Shown piece by piece: positions 7,050-15,552 of a stretch of 64,000 nucleotides of DNA. This stretch comes from Gammaproteobacteria bacterium (lineage in GTDB: Bacteria > Pseudomonadota > Gammaproteobacteria > Competibacterales > Competibacteraceae). The DNA is taken from NCBI GenBank assembly GCA_024235035.1, contig JACKNE010000010.1:124001-188000 (forward strand), in the 5' to 3' direction. The notes under the pieces were generated by a model that was not told the DNA's origin, made no database searches, and was given only the letters and a program-made list of their open reading frames with translations. The translations under genes were made by a program, and so were the position numbers. Position 1 is the first letter of the stretch; the number at the start of each line of letters is the position of its first letter.

Positions 7050-7427
7050 GTGATAAGGGCCGGACCATACGTAACCTTGTTTTTTAGTTTCAAAGTCGCC
7101 TTCGATTAATTGCGTACCGCCTCCTTTCAAGGCATCACCCCACATAAATATTTTGTCATTGAACATATCCTGAAGGTATTCAGCGACCTCTGAGATTATT
7201 TCTTTAACCTCATCTAGATTGCCAGACTTTTCATCGAAATAGCCACAATGCCAGTGAGTGAAGTTGCCAATAAATACCGTGAGTTCGTCATAGTCATCTT
7301 GTATGTCGATGCTACCCACTTCACTACAAACTGGCGGAATAGAAATAAGTTTTTTCTCATCATCAGTGCTGAATTGCAGCGATGGAAACTGAGATTCTAT
7401 TTCCTTCTTCATTGCCTCGTAGAGCAT
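7044..7427 (-). CDS. Hypothetical cassette protein, 127 aa
   Basis: The frame is open back to 7514, but the ATG at 7427 is chosen because AAGAGGAA lies 5 bp before it and the upstream part belongs to the attC at 7442. The acidic 127-aa product has no membrane segment. Its middle (TVFIGNFTHWHCGYFDE) and end (GGGTQLIEGDFE) suggest a compact alpha/beta domain of the kind seen in immunity-like proteins. I do not recognise the family. It ends inside the attC at 6989-7049, so it is the only gene of its cassette. Confidence 0.7.
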   Translation of the reverse strand: MLYEAMKKEIESQFPSLQFSTDDEKKLISIPPVCSEVGSIDIQDDYDELTVFIGNFTHWHCGYFDEKSGNLDEVKEIISEVAEYLQDMFNDKIFMWGDALKGGGTQLIEGDFETKKQGYVWSGPYHS

Positions 7428-7441
7428 GATTCCTCTTGTAC

Positions 7442-7689
7442 AGTTAACGCCATGATAACTGGCGACATACCCGGAGCGCCTTTTTGTGCAACAATGGAGC
7501 GCAGCGGAATGCACAAAAAGGCGTGGAGAGTATGGCGTCCGTGTTCATCAAATTAGACATCATCGGAAACAGTTATGAAAATTTTTATCAATCTTAAATT
7601 AAGATATTGATTATTAATTAATTTTTATAAATAAATGATTTTTGGTTAAAATCATCTTTTTTAATTTCCGATAATGTCTATTGTTAGCA
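7442..7689 (-). other. attC site split by a MITE-like insertion
   Basis: The end boxes are AGTTAAC (7442-7448) and GTTAGCA (7683-7689). Without the 123-bp insertion at 7556-7678 the site would be about 123 bp. It has a perfect 14-bp inner stem (CGCCTTTTTGTGCA / TGCACAAAAAGGCG), an outer GACATAC / GTATGGC pairing and a TGAT / ATCA pairing near the boxes. It follows the pRiA4b ORF-3 gene, whose stop lies 2 bp outside the box. Confidence 0.55.
7556..7678. mobile_element. MITE-like element of 123 bp inside attC
   Basis: The element begins GACATCATCGGAAA and ends TTTCCGATAATGTC, terminal inverted repeats of 14 bp with one mismatch. It is flanked on both sides by TA, the target duplication of the IS630/Tc1-mariner group. 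The interior is almost pure A/T with no coding capacity. Removing it restores a continuous attC. A parent transposase is not in the window. Confidence 0.6.
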
Positions 7690-7690
7690 T

Positions 7691-8305
7691 TCAGCTCTCG
7701 CCCTCAAAAGCCATTTTCCAGCGCTTTTTCGGATTCCAAAACTTTATCGACTTTGAATCGAACTTCGCTGGATCATACGGATAGTAGTTTTTCGCGTGAC
7801 CTTTCAGCCATTCGTTCATATCTTCGTATTCCGAACTGTGTTTACCGGCAAGCACCTCAAGAAGATGGTAATAGCCTGGAATACCGCCACAATCCTCAGG
7901 GGGACAAGCTCTTTCACCGCCGTCACAGCTTGGATATTGCTTGTGTTCTTCCGCCAACAATATTCCTTCCATCAATACGCGATGAATCCAGCCATCACCA
8001 AAATCGTATTCATAACGCGCTTCATCGCCCGGTTCTTTGAAATATTCATTCAAAGGCACCTCCCAACCGGCCGAGATCTCCTCTTCATATTCGGCAGCCG
8101 GTATTCCAATAACTACCGGTTTTCTTTTTCTGCGCGGTAGGATCGAAAATGAATGAAGATGATAATCTAACCATCCCATTGAGTCTTGGATTGCGACGTG
8201 CAGATCCCAAAACGAATACATTGACGGGACCTCAATCGTTCGCCATATCAATGGCTCGATTTCCTCAAGTTCTATCCTGAACCGATATACCAGTTTCTTT
8301 TTCAT
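7691..8305 (-). CDS. Plasmid pRiA4b ORF-3 family protein
   Basis: The 204-aa protein shows the family's fixed points: the opening YRFRIELEEIEPLIWRTIEVP, the SFWDLHVAIQDSMGW stretch, the YEYDFGDGWIHRV core and CPPEDCGGIPGYYHLLEVL near the end. The family is widespread on plasmids, transposons (IS1096 passenger) and integron cassettes. No biochemical role is established, although the fold may bind nucleic acid. It forms a one-gene cassette between the attC sites at 8334 and 7442-7689. Confidence 0.88.
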   Translation of the reverse strand: MKKKLVYRFRIELEEIEPLIWRTIEVPSMYSFWDLHVAIQDSMGWLDYHLHSFSILPRRKRKPVVIGIPAAEYEEEISAGWEVPLNEYFKEPGDEARYEYDFGDGWIHRVLMEGILLAEEHKQYPSCDGGERACPPEDCGGIPGYYHLLEVLAGKHSSEYEDMNEWLKGHAKNYYPYDPAKFDSKSIKFWNPKKRWKMAFEGES

Positions 8306-8333
8306 GGATTCGAAGTCATCACTTTTCTTTAAA

Positions 8334-8430
8334 TGCTAACGCTCAGGCTCAGCAGCGGGCCGAGTGGCGCGGCGGGTGCCATGCAGCCGCCGTGACACGG
8401 CCGACCGTCTGCTGCAGCCAGAAGTTAGGC
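8334..8430 (-). other. attC recombination site
   Basis: Boxes TGCTAAC (8334-8340) and GTTAGGC (8424-8430) flank GGCTCAGCAG and CTGCTGCAGCC, with one extra base in the right arm. The centre is a GC-rich imperfect stem (GGCGGGTGCC..GCAGCCGCC). The lipoprotein gene ends 5 bp beyond the right box. Polarity is minus. Confidence 0.75.
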
Positions 8431-8435
8431 TGTCC

Positions 8436-8948
8436 TCAAAACGCGGCTTGATAACGGATGTCAACGTGAACTTCAGCCACTGTGTTTTCCCGAACCTCAA
8501 AAGGAGATAGGTTGCCAAGACCATCCTCTCCGAAGACATAGAGGACCGAGTCTTCTACTGTGAAGATGCTGTAGCGACCCACTGGAAGTGCTGCCTGGAA
8601 GAACCCTTGAGCATCTGACCATACTGTGGCAATCAATGGCGTCTGCACTGCACGCACAGTTCCGATGGGGTCATCCCACGTTGCCTGATCCTCTGACGTC
8701 AACTCATGGATTCTCAATTCTCGTCCGACGGGGACCACGGTCCCAGTTTCACAAAGTGGCATGAAGTTTCCTCTCCAAAACCAGACGTTTCCCCATGCGC
8801 CCTGAGAAACACTGACTCGCTGTGGTGTCTTTGCAGGAAACCTCACCGGACTCCAACCCGGCCCGCAAATGTTGTCATCGCATCCGACGAGTATGAGCAT
8901 CTGTAGCGTTGCCACGCAGGTAATCAGGAAGGATCGCCATGCAATCAC
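8436..8948 (-). CDS. Predicted lipoprotein, cassette gene
   Basis: The 170-aa product starts with a signal peptide ending in a lipobox (LILVGC, lipidated Cys at 23), so it should be membrane-anchored outside the cytoplasm. The mature part is rich in beta strands. The segment TPLIATVWSDAQGFFQAALPVGRYSIFTVED resembles the carboxypeptidase-regulatory-like / Ig-like beta domains of many surface lipoproteins. No enzymatic motif is seen. It occupies one cassette, between attC sites at 8334-8430 and 8965-9057. Confidence 0.8.
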   Translation of the reverse strand: MIAWRSFLITCVATLQMLILVGCDDNICGPGWSPVRFPAKTPQRVSVSQGAWGNVWFWRGNFMPLCETGTVVPVGRELRIHELTSEDQATWDDPIGTVRAVQTPLIATVWSDAQGFFQAALPVGRYSIFTVEDSVLYVFGEDGLGNLSPFEVRENTVAEVHVDIRYQAAF

Positions 8949-8964
8949 TATCCACCCACTCTCT

Positions 8965-9057
8965 GCCTAACGACAAGCTAAGCGGCGCGCGCGTTGAAAC
9001 CTTAAACCATTCAGAACCAGCCCTAGAGCGCGCGTCCGCTTGAGCTGCTTGTTGGGC
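8965..9057 (-). other. attC recombination site, last of the array
   Basis: Boxes GCCTAAC (8965-8971) and GTTGGGC (9051-9057) flank AGCTAAGCGG and CCGCTTGAGCT, with one extra base in the right arm, then an inner CGCGCG pairing and an AT-rich loop. It is the best-formed site in the window. In minus polarity the TIR/TPR operon lies upstream of it, so that operon may be the first cassette of the array. Confidence 0.8.
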
Positions 9058-9127
9058 TCCGGTGATGTATTTATTAACCATATTCTGTTTTTAAAAACCG
9101 ACAGCACTAGTGTTTCGGTTGCTTATG

Positions 9128-10399
9128 TTATTCGATGATGAATTCTTTTATATTTAATAATAAATCTTTACACTCTTTCACTAAAGGAATAGCTAATTCT
9201 GTTGAGATCGTTAATGCCTGTTCACATAAATCGAAGGCGAGTTTATAATGATGCAATTTACAGTAAGTCTCGGCTAAGTTCTTGAGCATCGCTGCTTTAG
9301 AAAAGCGATCACCAATATCTTGAAATATATCTAAAGAAATTTGAAATTTTGCCAAGGCTTCCGAATATTGATTGAGCTTCATATATGTAGCCCCTAAATT
9401 TCCCAGGGCATATGCTTCTCCTCGTCGATCGCTAATTTCACGAGCAAGGGCCAAATGTTGTTGGTGGTATTCAATTGCTTGAGTGTATTTTTCCAGTTTA
9501 GCATTAGCTGTTCCTAAGTTACCCAGCGCATTAGCTTCTCCTCTGCGATGGCCAATTTCACGGGCAATAATCAAATGTTGTTGATGGCATTCAATTGCTT
9601 GAGAATAATTTCCCAAAATTTCATAAGCAACACCCAAGTTACCCATCGCATATGCTTCTCCTTCGCGATCACCAATTTTACGGACAATAGGAAGAGTTTG
9701 TTGATAGCATTTAATAGCCTGATGCTGATCACCTAAAGAATCATAAGAAATCCCCAAAGACACTAGAGTTCTGGCTTCACCTCGTGCATCCCCAATTTCA
9801 CGCTCAATAATTAGACACTGCTGAAAATTTTCAATTGCCCGAACAAAATCACCTTCAGAACCATAAACAACTCCTAAATTGCCTATCGCAATACCCTCAG
9901 CACAACGATCTCCAATTTCACGAACATGAGCTAATTGCTGGGTATGATATTCAATTGATTGGGCATATTTTCCTAAATTCCTGTACGCTAATCCCAAGGA
10001 GTTTAGAAACTCAGCAACCGAATTAGGAGATGAATTATTTATAATTTTTTGACAAACCTGAATCTGTAACTGATAATATCCACAAAAACCAAGTAATTTA
10101 TGCAATTTACTTTCACTTAATCCACCTACACTAATCAAAAGAATTTTTTCTCCTGCTGACCAATCCTCAATCTCACATAAATGATAAAATGATTCTAATA
10201 AACCTTTTATTTTTTCTAAATTTGAAGCATCTGGGCTAACTTTATATTTTGTTATCCAATTAATAATTGCCCGATAAGAAGTTCTTTTTATCCCGGCTTT
10301 CATTTTCTTAATCATGGCAGAATCAAGATTGAGCAGGAATAAAATTTCTTCATTAGTTGGTAAATTTAACTCATTTCTATTTCCCATATTAGCCGTCAC
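9128..10399 (-). CDS. TPR-repeat protein, partner of TIR-NTPase
   Basis: The 423-aa product has an N-terminal helical domain (about 1-150) and then at least six 40-residue TPR units of the GDRxGEAxALGNLGxAYxxLGxYxQAIExHQQ type (about 150-400). The repeats are near-identical and visible also at DNA level with a 120-bp period. Such arrays usually bind protein or peptide ligands and act as the sensor end of STAND ATPases. It starts at a GTG overlapping the stop of the TIR gene by 4 bp (GTGA), so the two are translationally coupled. Base composition is clearly more AT-rich than the flanking genome. In cyanobacteria and other bacteria these parts are commonly one polypeptide; here they are separate. 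Confidence 0.85.
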   Translation of the reverse strand: MTANMGNRNELNLPTNEEILFLLNLDSAMIKKMKAGIKRTSYRAIINWITKYKVSPDASNLEKIKGLLESFYHLCEIEDWSAGEKILLISVGGLSESKLHKLLGFCGYYQLQIQVCQKIINNSSPNSVAEFLNSLGLAYRNLGKYAQSIEYHTQQLAHVREIGDRCAEGIAIGNLGVVYGSEGDFVRAIENFQQCLIIEREIGDARGEARTLVSLGISYDSLGDQHQAIKCYQQTLPIVRKIGDREGEAYAMGNLGVAYEILGNYSQAIECHQQHLIIAREIGHRRGEANALGNLGTANAKLEKYTQAIEYHQQHLALAREISDRRGEAYALGNLGATYMKLNQYSEALAKFQISLDIFQDIGDRFSKAAMLKNLAETYCKLHHYKLAFDLCEQALTISTELAIPLVKECKDLLLNIKEFIIE

Positions 10400-11994
10400 C
10401 TTAACTTCCGCAAATGCTGCAACGAAACACCCCTAATCAAATTATGCTGCCTCAATAAATAGTTGTTGTCTTCATCAACTCTTTCTTCTACCAAATAACG
10501 ATCTCTTAATGCATCTAAAGCCATTTCTTGCCTATCTTTATCAATATCCCAATCTTCTAGATGGCTTAACCAAAAATCTTCCGATACCTCACAACGATAA
10601 AGTGAAGATTCACACAACAATAAATATGCCTCTCGCACAGTTTCTTTTAATCGATTAAATACTTTATCTAGCCTAGATTTTACATTTCTATGTAAATTTC
10701 GAGTGTAGCAATGCAAATTAAATTGATCATCTGCGGATACTGTTATCCCTTTTGTTGCTGCTTCTTCAATCGCACGTTCAATCTCTTCAAATTCTTTTCC
10801 ATACTTGGCCCAATATCTTATGACATCACCATTAAAAGGATGATTGCTAATTTCACCGGCAATTACACGTAAAGCTAAAGGATGCCCATCATAAGCCTGC
10901 CCAATCCGTTCTAAATATAATATCCCTTTGGATATCTCGCTAATATTTAATCCTATTTTATTGAATAAATTTAACTGTTCAGATTTATCTAATCCAGTTA
11001 AAACTCGATAATCCCAAAAATTTTGATAGCGAGTTCCCATGGTGTGAATTTGTGCGGGTAAATCTTGTGAGGTTAAAATAAAGCAACTTTGACAAGTATC
11101 AGAATTCAACCAAGTCTGGAAAAACTTCACCCACCATTCATCCTTAAATTCACTCCATCCTTTTTCTTCGTTTCCTTGCAAAAGATTTTCTAAAGAATCA
11201 ATTTGTATTAAATAACGATTCTCTCGTAAATGTATAGCCAAATGATGCATTAACTGTTTAGTATCATTACGGTCATTTTTCGATACTACTTCTCCACATC
11301 TTTCTAATAATTTTGTGGCAAAACTACAAAAATCTGATGTTTCTTCTTCGTTATCGAAATTCAGTTGAAGATAGCCATTCCAATCATAAAGCCAATCTTT
11401 TAATTCAACGGCTAACTTTTCACCTAAAGCAGTTTTTCCTATTCCTGCTATACCCAATAAAACTAACAAACGACATGAGCCATCATTAACTTTATTTATT
11501 AGATTACCAATTATTCTTTCGCGACCAACCCAAGCTTCGTCATAGGAAAAAAAATTATGAAATACAGAAATAGATCGTTGCTTATTTATGGTTCTTATTA
11601 ATCTTTTCCATTCCAATTCTTCATCTTCAGGATCAGCAAAGTTGAGATAAGTTAACGTCTTCAGCCGTAAAGGCAATTCACATCTCTCCTTTAAAATAGG
11701 AATCAATCGCAATTTTTGATTAGTTGGATCAAGTGTTTGTAACAATATATTTTCAAATTCAAGCCATCCACTCTCAAAATAATTATTCGTCAAAATCAAC
11801 AAAGTCTTATAACTGTTTATTACCGCATTTTCAATATTTTTGATACTAGCCATGCCTGGGATGAAATCACGGTAATCGATGCACACTTTAATCTTTTGGT
11901 CTTCAATTCTTTTTATAAATTCTTGAACCCAAGGACGATCCTTCGAACTATACGATATGAATACATCATGTTTATAATTTAAGTTCTTTGACAT
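10396..11994 (-). CDS. TIR-domain NB-ARC/STAND NTPase
   Basis: The 532-aa product starts with a TIR domain (about 8-140): HDVFISYSSKD at 9-19 and SGWLEFE at 75-81, whose E81 matches the catalytic glutamate of NAD-cleaving TIR enzymes. An NB-ARC-like NTPase follows: VGRE (156-159), Walker A GIAGIGKT (181-188), Walker B LIQIDSLE (262-269) and a GHPLALRV (GxP) motif near 395. A winged-helix-like region ends the protein. The expected role is in cell-suicide defence: on sensing infection the NTPase oligomerises and the TIR domain destroys NAD. This is inferred from the family. An AGGTGG precedes the ATG by 7 bp. The TPR protein is encoded immediately downstream. Confidence 0.88.
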   Translation of the reverse strand: MSKNLNYKHDVFISYSSKDRPWVQEFIKRIEDQKIKVCIDYRDFIPGMASIKNIENAVINSYKTLLILTNNYFESGWLEFENILLQTLDPTNQKLRLIPILKERCELPLRLKTLTYLNFADPEDEELEWKRLIRTINKQRSISVFHNFFSYDEAWVGRERIIGNLINKVNDGSCRLLVLLGIAGIGKTALGEKLAVELKDWLYDWNGYLQLNFDNEEETSDFCSFATKLLERCGEVVSKNDRNDTKQLMHHLAIHLRENRYLIQIDSLENLLQGNEEKGWSEFKDEWWVKFFQTWLNSDTCQSCFILTSQDLPAQIHTMGTRYQNFWDYRVLTGLDKSEQLNLFNKIGLNISEISKGILYLERIGQAYDGHPLALRVIAGEISNHPFNGDVIRYWAKYGKEFEEIERAIEEAATKGITVSADDQFNLHCYTRNLHRNVKSRLDKVFNRLKETVREAYLLLCESSLYRCEVSEDFWLSHLEDWDIDKDRQEMALDALRDRYLVEERVDEDNNYLLRQHNLIRGVSLQHLRKLR

Positions 11995-12723
11995 TTAATT
12001 CCACCTTTAACTTAATAAAGTTTGTGATTTATTCTTAACTTATACTCTTTTGCGATTATTTCTTCTCAGTTTGGCACCATTTTATTGAAGACTCTCCAAA
12101 CCAACCAGTGATTCTTTCTAACAGAAACAACTTTGACAAAGGCCAACAAGTAATTATGTAGTTTCCGCCTATCTACCACAATCTGCTGTGGTTGACAGGA
12201 ATTATTTGATCTTGCTGGCTTTTACCAGCCGTATAACATTCATCGTCAGCCTTCCTTCCAGTAGTCCTGGAAACCTCACCCTGCTTACTGTCCCCTGGAA
12301 CTCGCTCGTCGCTATGAGATGCGGTTGATACAGCAGAACATCCTAACCAGGCAATATCCGCATTCTGGCTAGTATCCACGCCTTTACCTGGACTACTGTC
12401 ACAAGTATAGCTTTCGCTAGCAGAATGGGCGGAGTTTGGTGACTTTTCGAGAATAACAGCCAAAACCGCTGCATTTAGCGGCTCTACGATATTTCGTAGC
12501 CCTGGTCCTCGACCAAAGTTCAGGATTAAAAATTTATATGATTTATTATCAATAACTTATTTAATATTTCTCCAGTGGCATAAGTGTTGCCAATTCGAAT
12601 GACGAACGCTTGATCGATGAAGCTGATTCATTCTCTGGAAAGGCATTTTCTCCAGAAACAACGTAATGGCTCGTCGGTCATGAATAACCTCTCAGCACTC
12701 GCAACCCTTATGGAGAAACCCCA
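11995..12723. other. AT-rich intergenic region with possible element remnant
   Basis: No convincing gene lies here. The part next to the TIR gene probably holds its promoter. A minus-strand frame of 96 codons (12173-12463) has Ser/Lys/Asp-rich composition unlike a folded protein. Part of it (SDERVPGDSKQGEVSRTTGRK) recalls the untranslated 5' part of some group II introns, but no reverse transcriptase or intron ends are present, so this is a guess. A hairpin CTACGA-TATT-TCGTAG lies at about 12484. No attC, attI or integrase was found. Confidence 0.4.
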
Positions 12724-15549
12724 ATGAAGGCCACGATTCCCATCGACAACCCCGAGCGCTTGCGCTTGGAACGACAGCACGAAGGCAAAGAAAATTGGCG
12801 GTTGTGGGGGCCGTATCTCGCAGAGCGGGCCTGGGGCACGGTGCGTGAGGACTACAGCGCCCACGGTGAAGCTTGGGAGCATCTCGATCACGACCAGTCT
12901 CGTTCCCGTGTCTATCGCTGGAACGAAGACGGCTTGGGCGGCATCTGTGACGAACAGCAGTTGTTATGCTTCGCACTCGCCTTGTGGAATGGCCGCGATC
13001 CGATTCTCAAGGAGCGGGCGTTCGGTCTGACCGGCAACCAGGGCAACCACGGCGAGGATGTCAAGGAATATTACTTCTATCTCGACGCCACCCCCAGCCA
13101 CAGCTATCTGCATTACTTATACAAATATCCCCAGGCCGAATACCCTTACGGTGGGCTGGTGGAGGAAAACCGCCGCCGGGGTCGATTGGACCCGCCGTTC
13201 AATCTGCTGGATACCAGCGTTTTCAACGGTAATCGCTATTGGGATGTGCAGGTAAGTTACGCCAAGGCCAGCCCGGAGGAAATTCACGCTCACGTCACCG
13301 TCGCCAACCGTGGACCTGACGCAGCGACCCTGCATCTGTTGCCGCAACTGTGGTTCCGTAACACCTGGGCCTGGGGCGACGCGGAGAAAGAGCAGGCGCT
13401 GGCCGAACTCCGAGGCGATCCAGTCGAATCCTCTCACCCGACTCTCGTCAAGCCAACCTTGCGCGCGATTGCGGCGCCAGCCGGCGCAGCCTGGGCAGTG
13501 CGGGCCGAACACCCAACGCTGGGTAGCTATCATTTGTACGGTCGGCAGTCCGCCGAACCGCTGTACGCCGAAAACGAGCATAACGTTCAGCGACTGTGGG
13601 GCTTGAGCAACGCCACGCCCTATGTCAAGGACAGCTTCCATCGCCGAGTGGTGAACGGCGAGCAGGATGCGGTCAATCCGGCGCAGGAAGGGACGAAGTT
13701 CGCAGCCTGGCATGTACTGACCGTAGCCGGCGGCCAGCAGGTCCAAATCGAATTGGTGCTGAGCGCCACGCCGCTGGCCCAACCTTTCGCTGCCAGTGCG
13801 ACGGTATTCACCGACCGCCAGTCTGAGGCGGATACGTTTTACCGCGACCTGTTGCCCGAAGCGTCCGACGAAGACCGGCGCATCTTGCGTCAAGCGTCGG
13901 CGGGCATGATCTGGAGCAAACAATTCTTTCATTACGACGTGGCTCGCTGGCTGGACGGTGACCAGTTCCCACCGCCCGATAGTCGCAAAGGAGGCCGTAA
14001 CCGCACCTGGCGGCACCTCAAAGCCTCCGATGTCATCTCCATGCCCGATAAATGGGAATATCCCTGGTTCGCAGCTTGGGATCTGGCCTACCACTGCGCC
14101 GCGTTGTCCCTGGTAGATATCGATTTCGCCAAAGATCAGATCGAACTGGTGCTGAAAGAAAACTACCTCCACCCCAACGGCCAGATTCCCGCCTACGAAT
14201 GGGCGTTCGGCGACGTCAATCCGCCGGTGCATGCGATGGGTGCTCTCAAGGCATTTCGGGCCGAACGGGTCCAGCGGGGCCGGGGCGATCACAACTTTCT
14301 ACAGCGGGTGTTCCACAAACTGCTGTTGAATTACGCCTGGTGGATCAACCGCAAGGATGTCGATGGCAACAACGTGTTCGAGGGCGGCTTTCTGGGGCTG
14401 GACAATATCTCGGTGTTCGACCGTTCCCACCCGCTGCCGGCTGGCTACACCCTCCAGCAGGCCGACGCCACCGGCTGGATGGCGATGTTTGCGCTCAACA
14501 TGACGGTGATTGCGCTGGAACTGGCTGCCGAAGACCCGGATTACGAGCAGGTCGCCATCCAAATTTACCGGCAGTTTCTCGCCATCGCTAACGCCATCGC
14601 CGGCCACTCCGGTCATGAAGTGCCGTTGTGGGACCCGGAAGCTGGATTTTTCAAGGACTTGGTGACCGGTCCCGATGGCCAAAGCCAGCGTATCGATGTC
14701 TATTCCTGGGTCGGATTGATTCCATTGTTCGCCTGCGAGGTGGTGGATCAGCGCATCTTGGCCAAGGTCCCGCGCTTCCGTGAACTGCTGCGTCAGCACC
14801 GGCACGGTGTGTTCGACGGCAGCATCATCTGCCAATGCCCGGACTGGGAAAACGAGCGGGGCGAGCATCTGCTGTCACTGGTCACCAACCGGATGCTGCC
14901 GCGTATCCTCAAGCGGTTGCTGCGCGAGGACGAGTTCCTGTCGCCGCATGGCATCCGCAGCGTCAGTCGCCTCCACGCGACCCATAAGCACTTGGGCACA
15001 TTGCCCGGCGTCGGTGAGGCCATCATCGAGTACGTGCCTGGTGAATCCAATTCTGGTCTGTTCGGTGGCAATTCCAACTGGCGCGGCCCGATCTGGCTGC
15101 CGACCAATTACACCCTGGTGCAAGCACTGGAGAAGTTCCACCGCTTCCTGGGCGATAACTTCACTATCGCCGTACCCAGCCTGGGCCACCGTGAGCTGAA
15201 TTTGAAGGAAATCGCCACGTTGATCGCCGAACGGCTGGTGGACATTTATCGCCGCGATGCGAGCGGGCGGATGCCCGCCTTCCCCGCCGACAGTCCGTTC
15301 CAGCACGATCCGCACTGGCGCGACTTGCTGCAATTTTACGAATACTTCCACGGCGATACCGGCCAGGGTTTGGGCGCCGCCCACCAGACCGGCTGGACCG
15401 GTCTGCTGGCGAACCTGGTGATGCGCCGTTATCGGCGAGACATCCCGGCGTACTGGAGTCAGCAAATGGCGACTGCGGAAACCACTGTCCGATCGCTCCA
15501 ACAAACGCTAGAGGCTGCGACTCCAGTCGCAAGCACGGTGGAGGATTGA
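12724..15549 (+). CDS. GH63-type glucosidase
   Basis: The 941-aa protein has the layout of bacterial GH63-like glucosidases (mannosyl-oligosaccharide glucosidase / YgjK relatives). An N-terminal beta-rich domain is followed by an (alpha/alpha)6 barrel from about residue 390. Recognisable pieces are WGPYLAERAWGTVREDYSA at the N terminus, PDKWEYPWFAAWDLAYHC (about 445), EWAFGDVNPPVHA and the late FGGNSNWRGPIWLPTNYTL, typical of this clan. It should remove alpha-linked glucose from an oligosaccharide or glycoside; the substrate is unknown. No signal peptide is seen, so it is probably cytoplasmic. It is followed 4 bp later by the DoxX-NDH-2 gene, suggesting an operon. ATG with a weak GGAGAAA before it. 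Confidence 0.85.
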   Translation: MKATIPIDNPERLRLERQHEGKENWRLWGPYLAERAWGTVREDYSAHGEAWEHLDHDQSRSRVYRWNEDGLGGICDEQQLLCFALALWNGRDPILKERAFGLTGNQGNHGEDVKEYYFYLDATPSHSYLHYLYKYPQAEYPYGGLVEENRRRGRLDPPFNLLDTSVFNGNRYWDVQVSYAKASPEEIHAHVTVANRGPDAATLHLLPQLWFRNTWAWGDAEKEQALAELRGDPVESSHPTLVKPTLRAIAAPAGAAWAVRAEHPTLGSYHLYGRQSAEPLYAENEHNVQRLWGLSNATPYVKDSFHRRVVNGEQDAVNPAQEGTKFAAWHVLTVAGGQQVQIELVLSATPLAQPFAASATVFTDRQSEADTFYRDLLPEASDEDRRILRQASAGMIWSKQFFHYDVARWLDGDQFPPPDSRKGGRNRTWRHLKASDVISMPDKWEYPWFAAWDLAYHCAALSLVDIDFAKDQIELVLKENYLHPNGQIPAYEWAFGDVNPPVHAMGALKAFRAERVQRGRGDHNFLQRVFHKLLLNYAWWINRKDVDGNNVFEGGFLGLDNISVFDRSHPLPAGYTLQQADATGWMAMFALNMTVIALELAAEDPDYEQVAIQIYRQFLAIANAIAGHSGHEVPLWDPEAGFFKDLVTGPDGQSQRIDVYSWVGLIPLFACEVVDQRILAKVPRFRELLRQHRHGVFDGSIICQCPDWENERGEHLLSLVTNRMLPRILKRLLREDEFLSPHGIRSVSRLHATHKHLGTLPGVGEAIIEYVPGESNSGLFGGNSNWRGPIWLPTNYTLVQALEKFHRFLGDNFTIAVPSLGHRELNLKEIATLIAERLVDIYRRDASGRMPAFPADSPFQHDPHWRDLLQFYEYFHGDTGQGLGAAHQTGWTGLLANLVMRRYRRDIPAYWSQQMATAETTVRSLQQTLEAATPVASTVED

Positions 15550-15552
15550 GCC

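Noticed and set aside
9200..10100. 120-bp period direct repeats, possible CRISPR or tandem repeat array
   Set aside because: The period equals 40 codons and matches TPR units in one open frame; there are no spacers of unrelated sequence.
13117..14292. 391-codon minus-strand frame inside the glucosidase gene
   Set aside because: The plus frame carries GH63-type motifs throughout; the minus frame is a shadow of its high-GC third positions.
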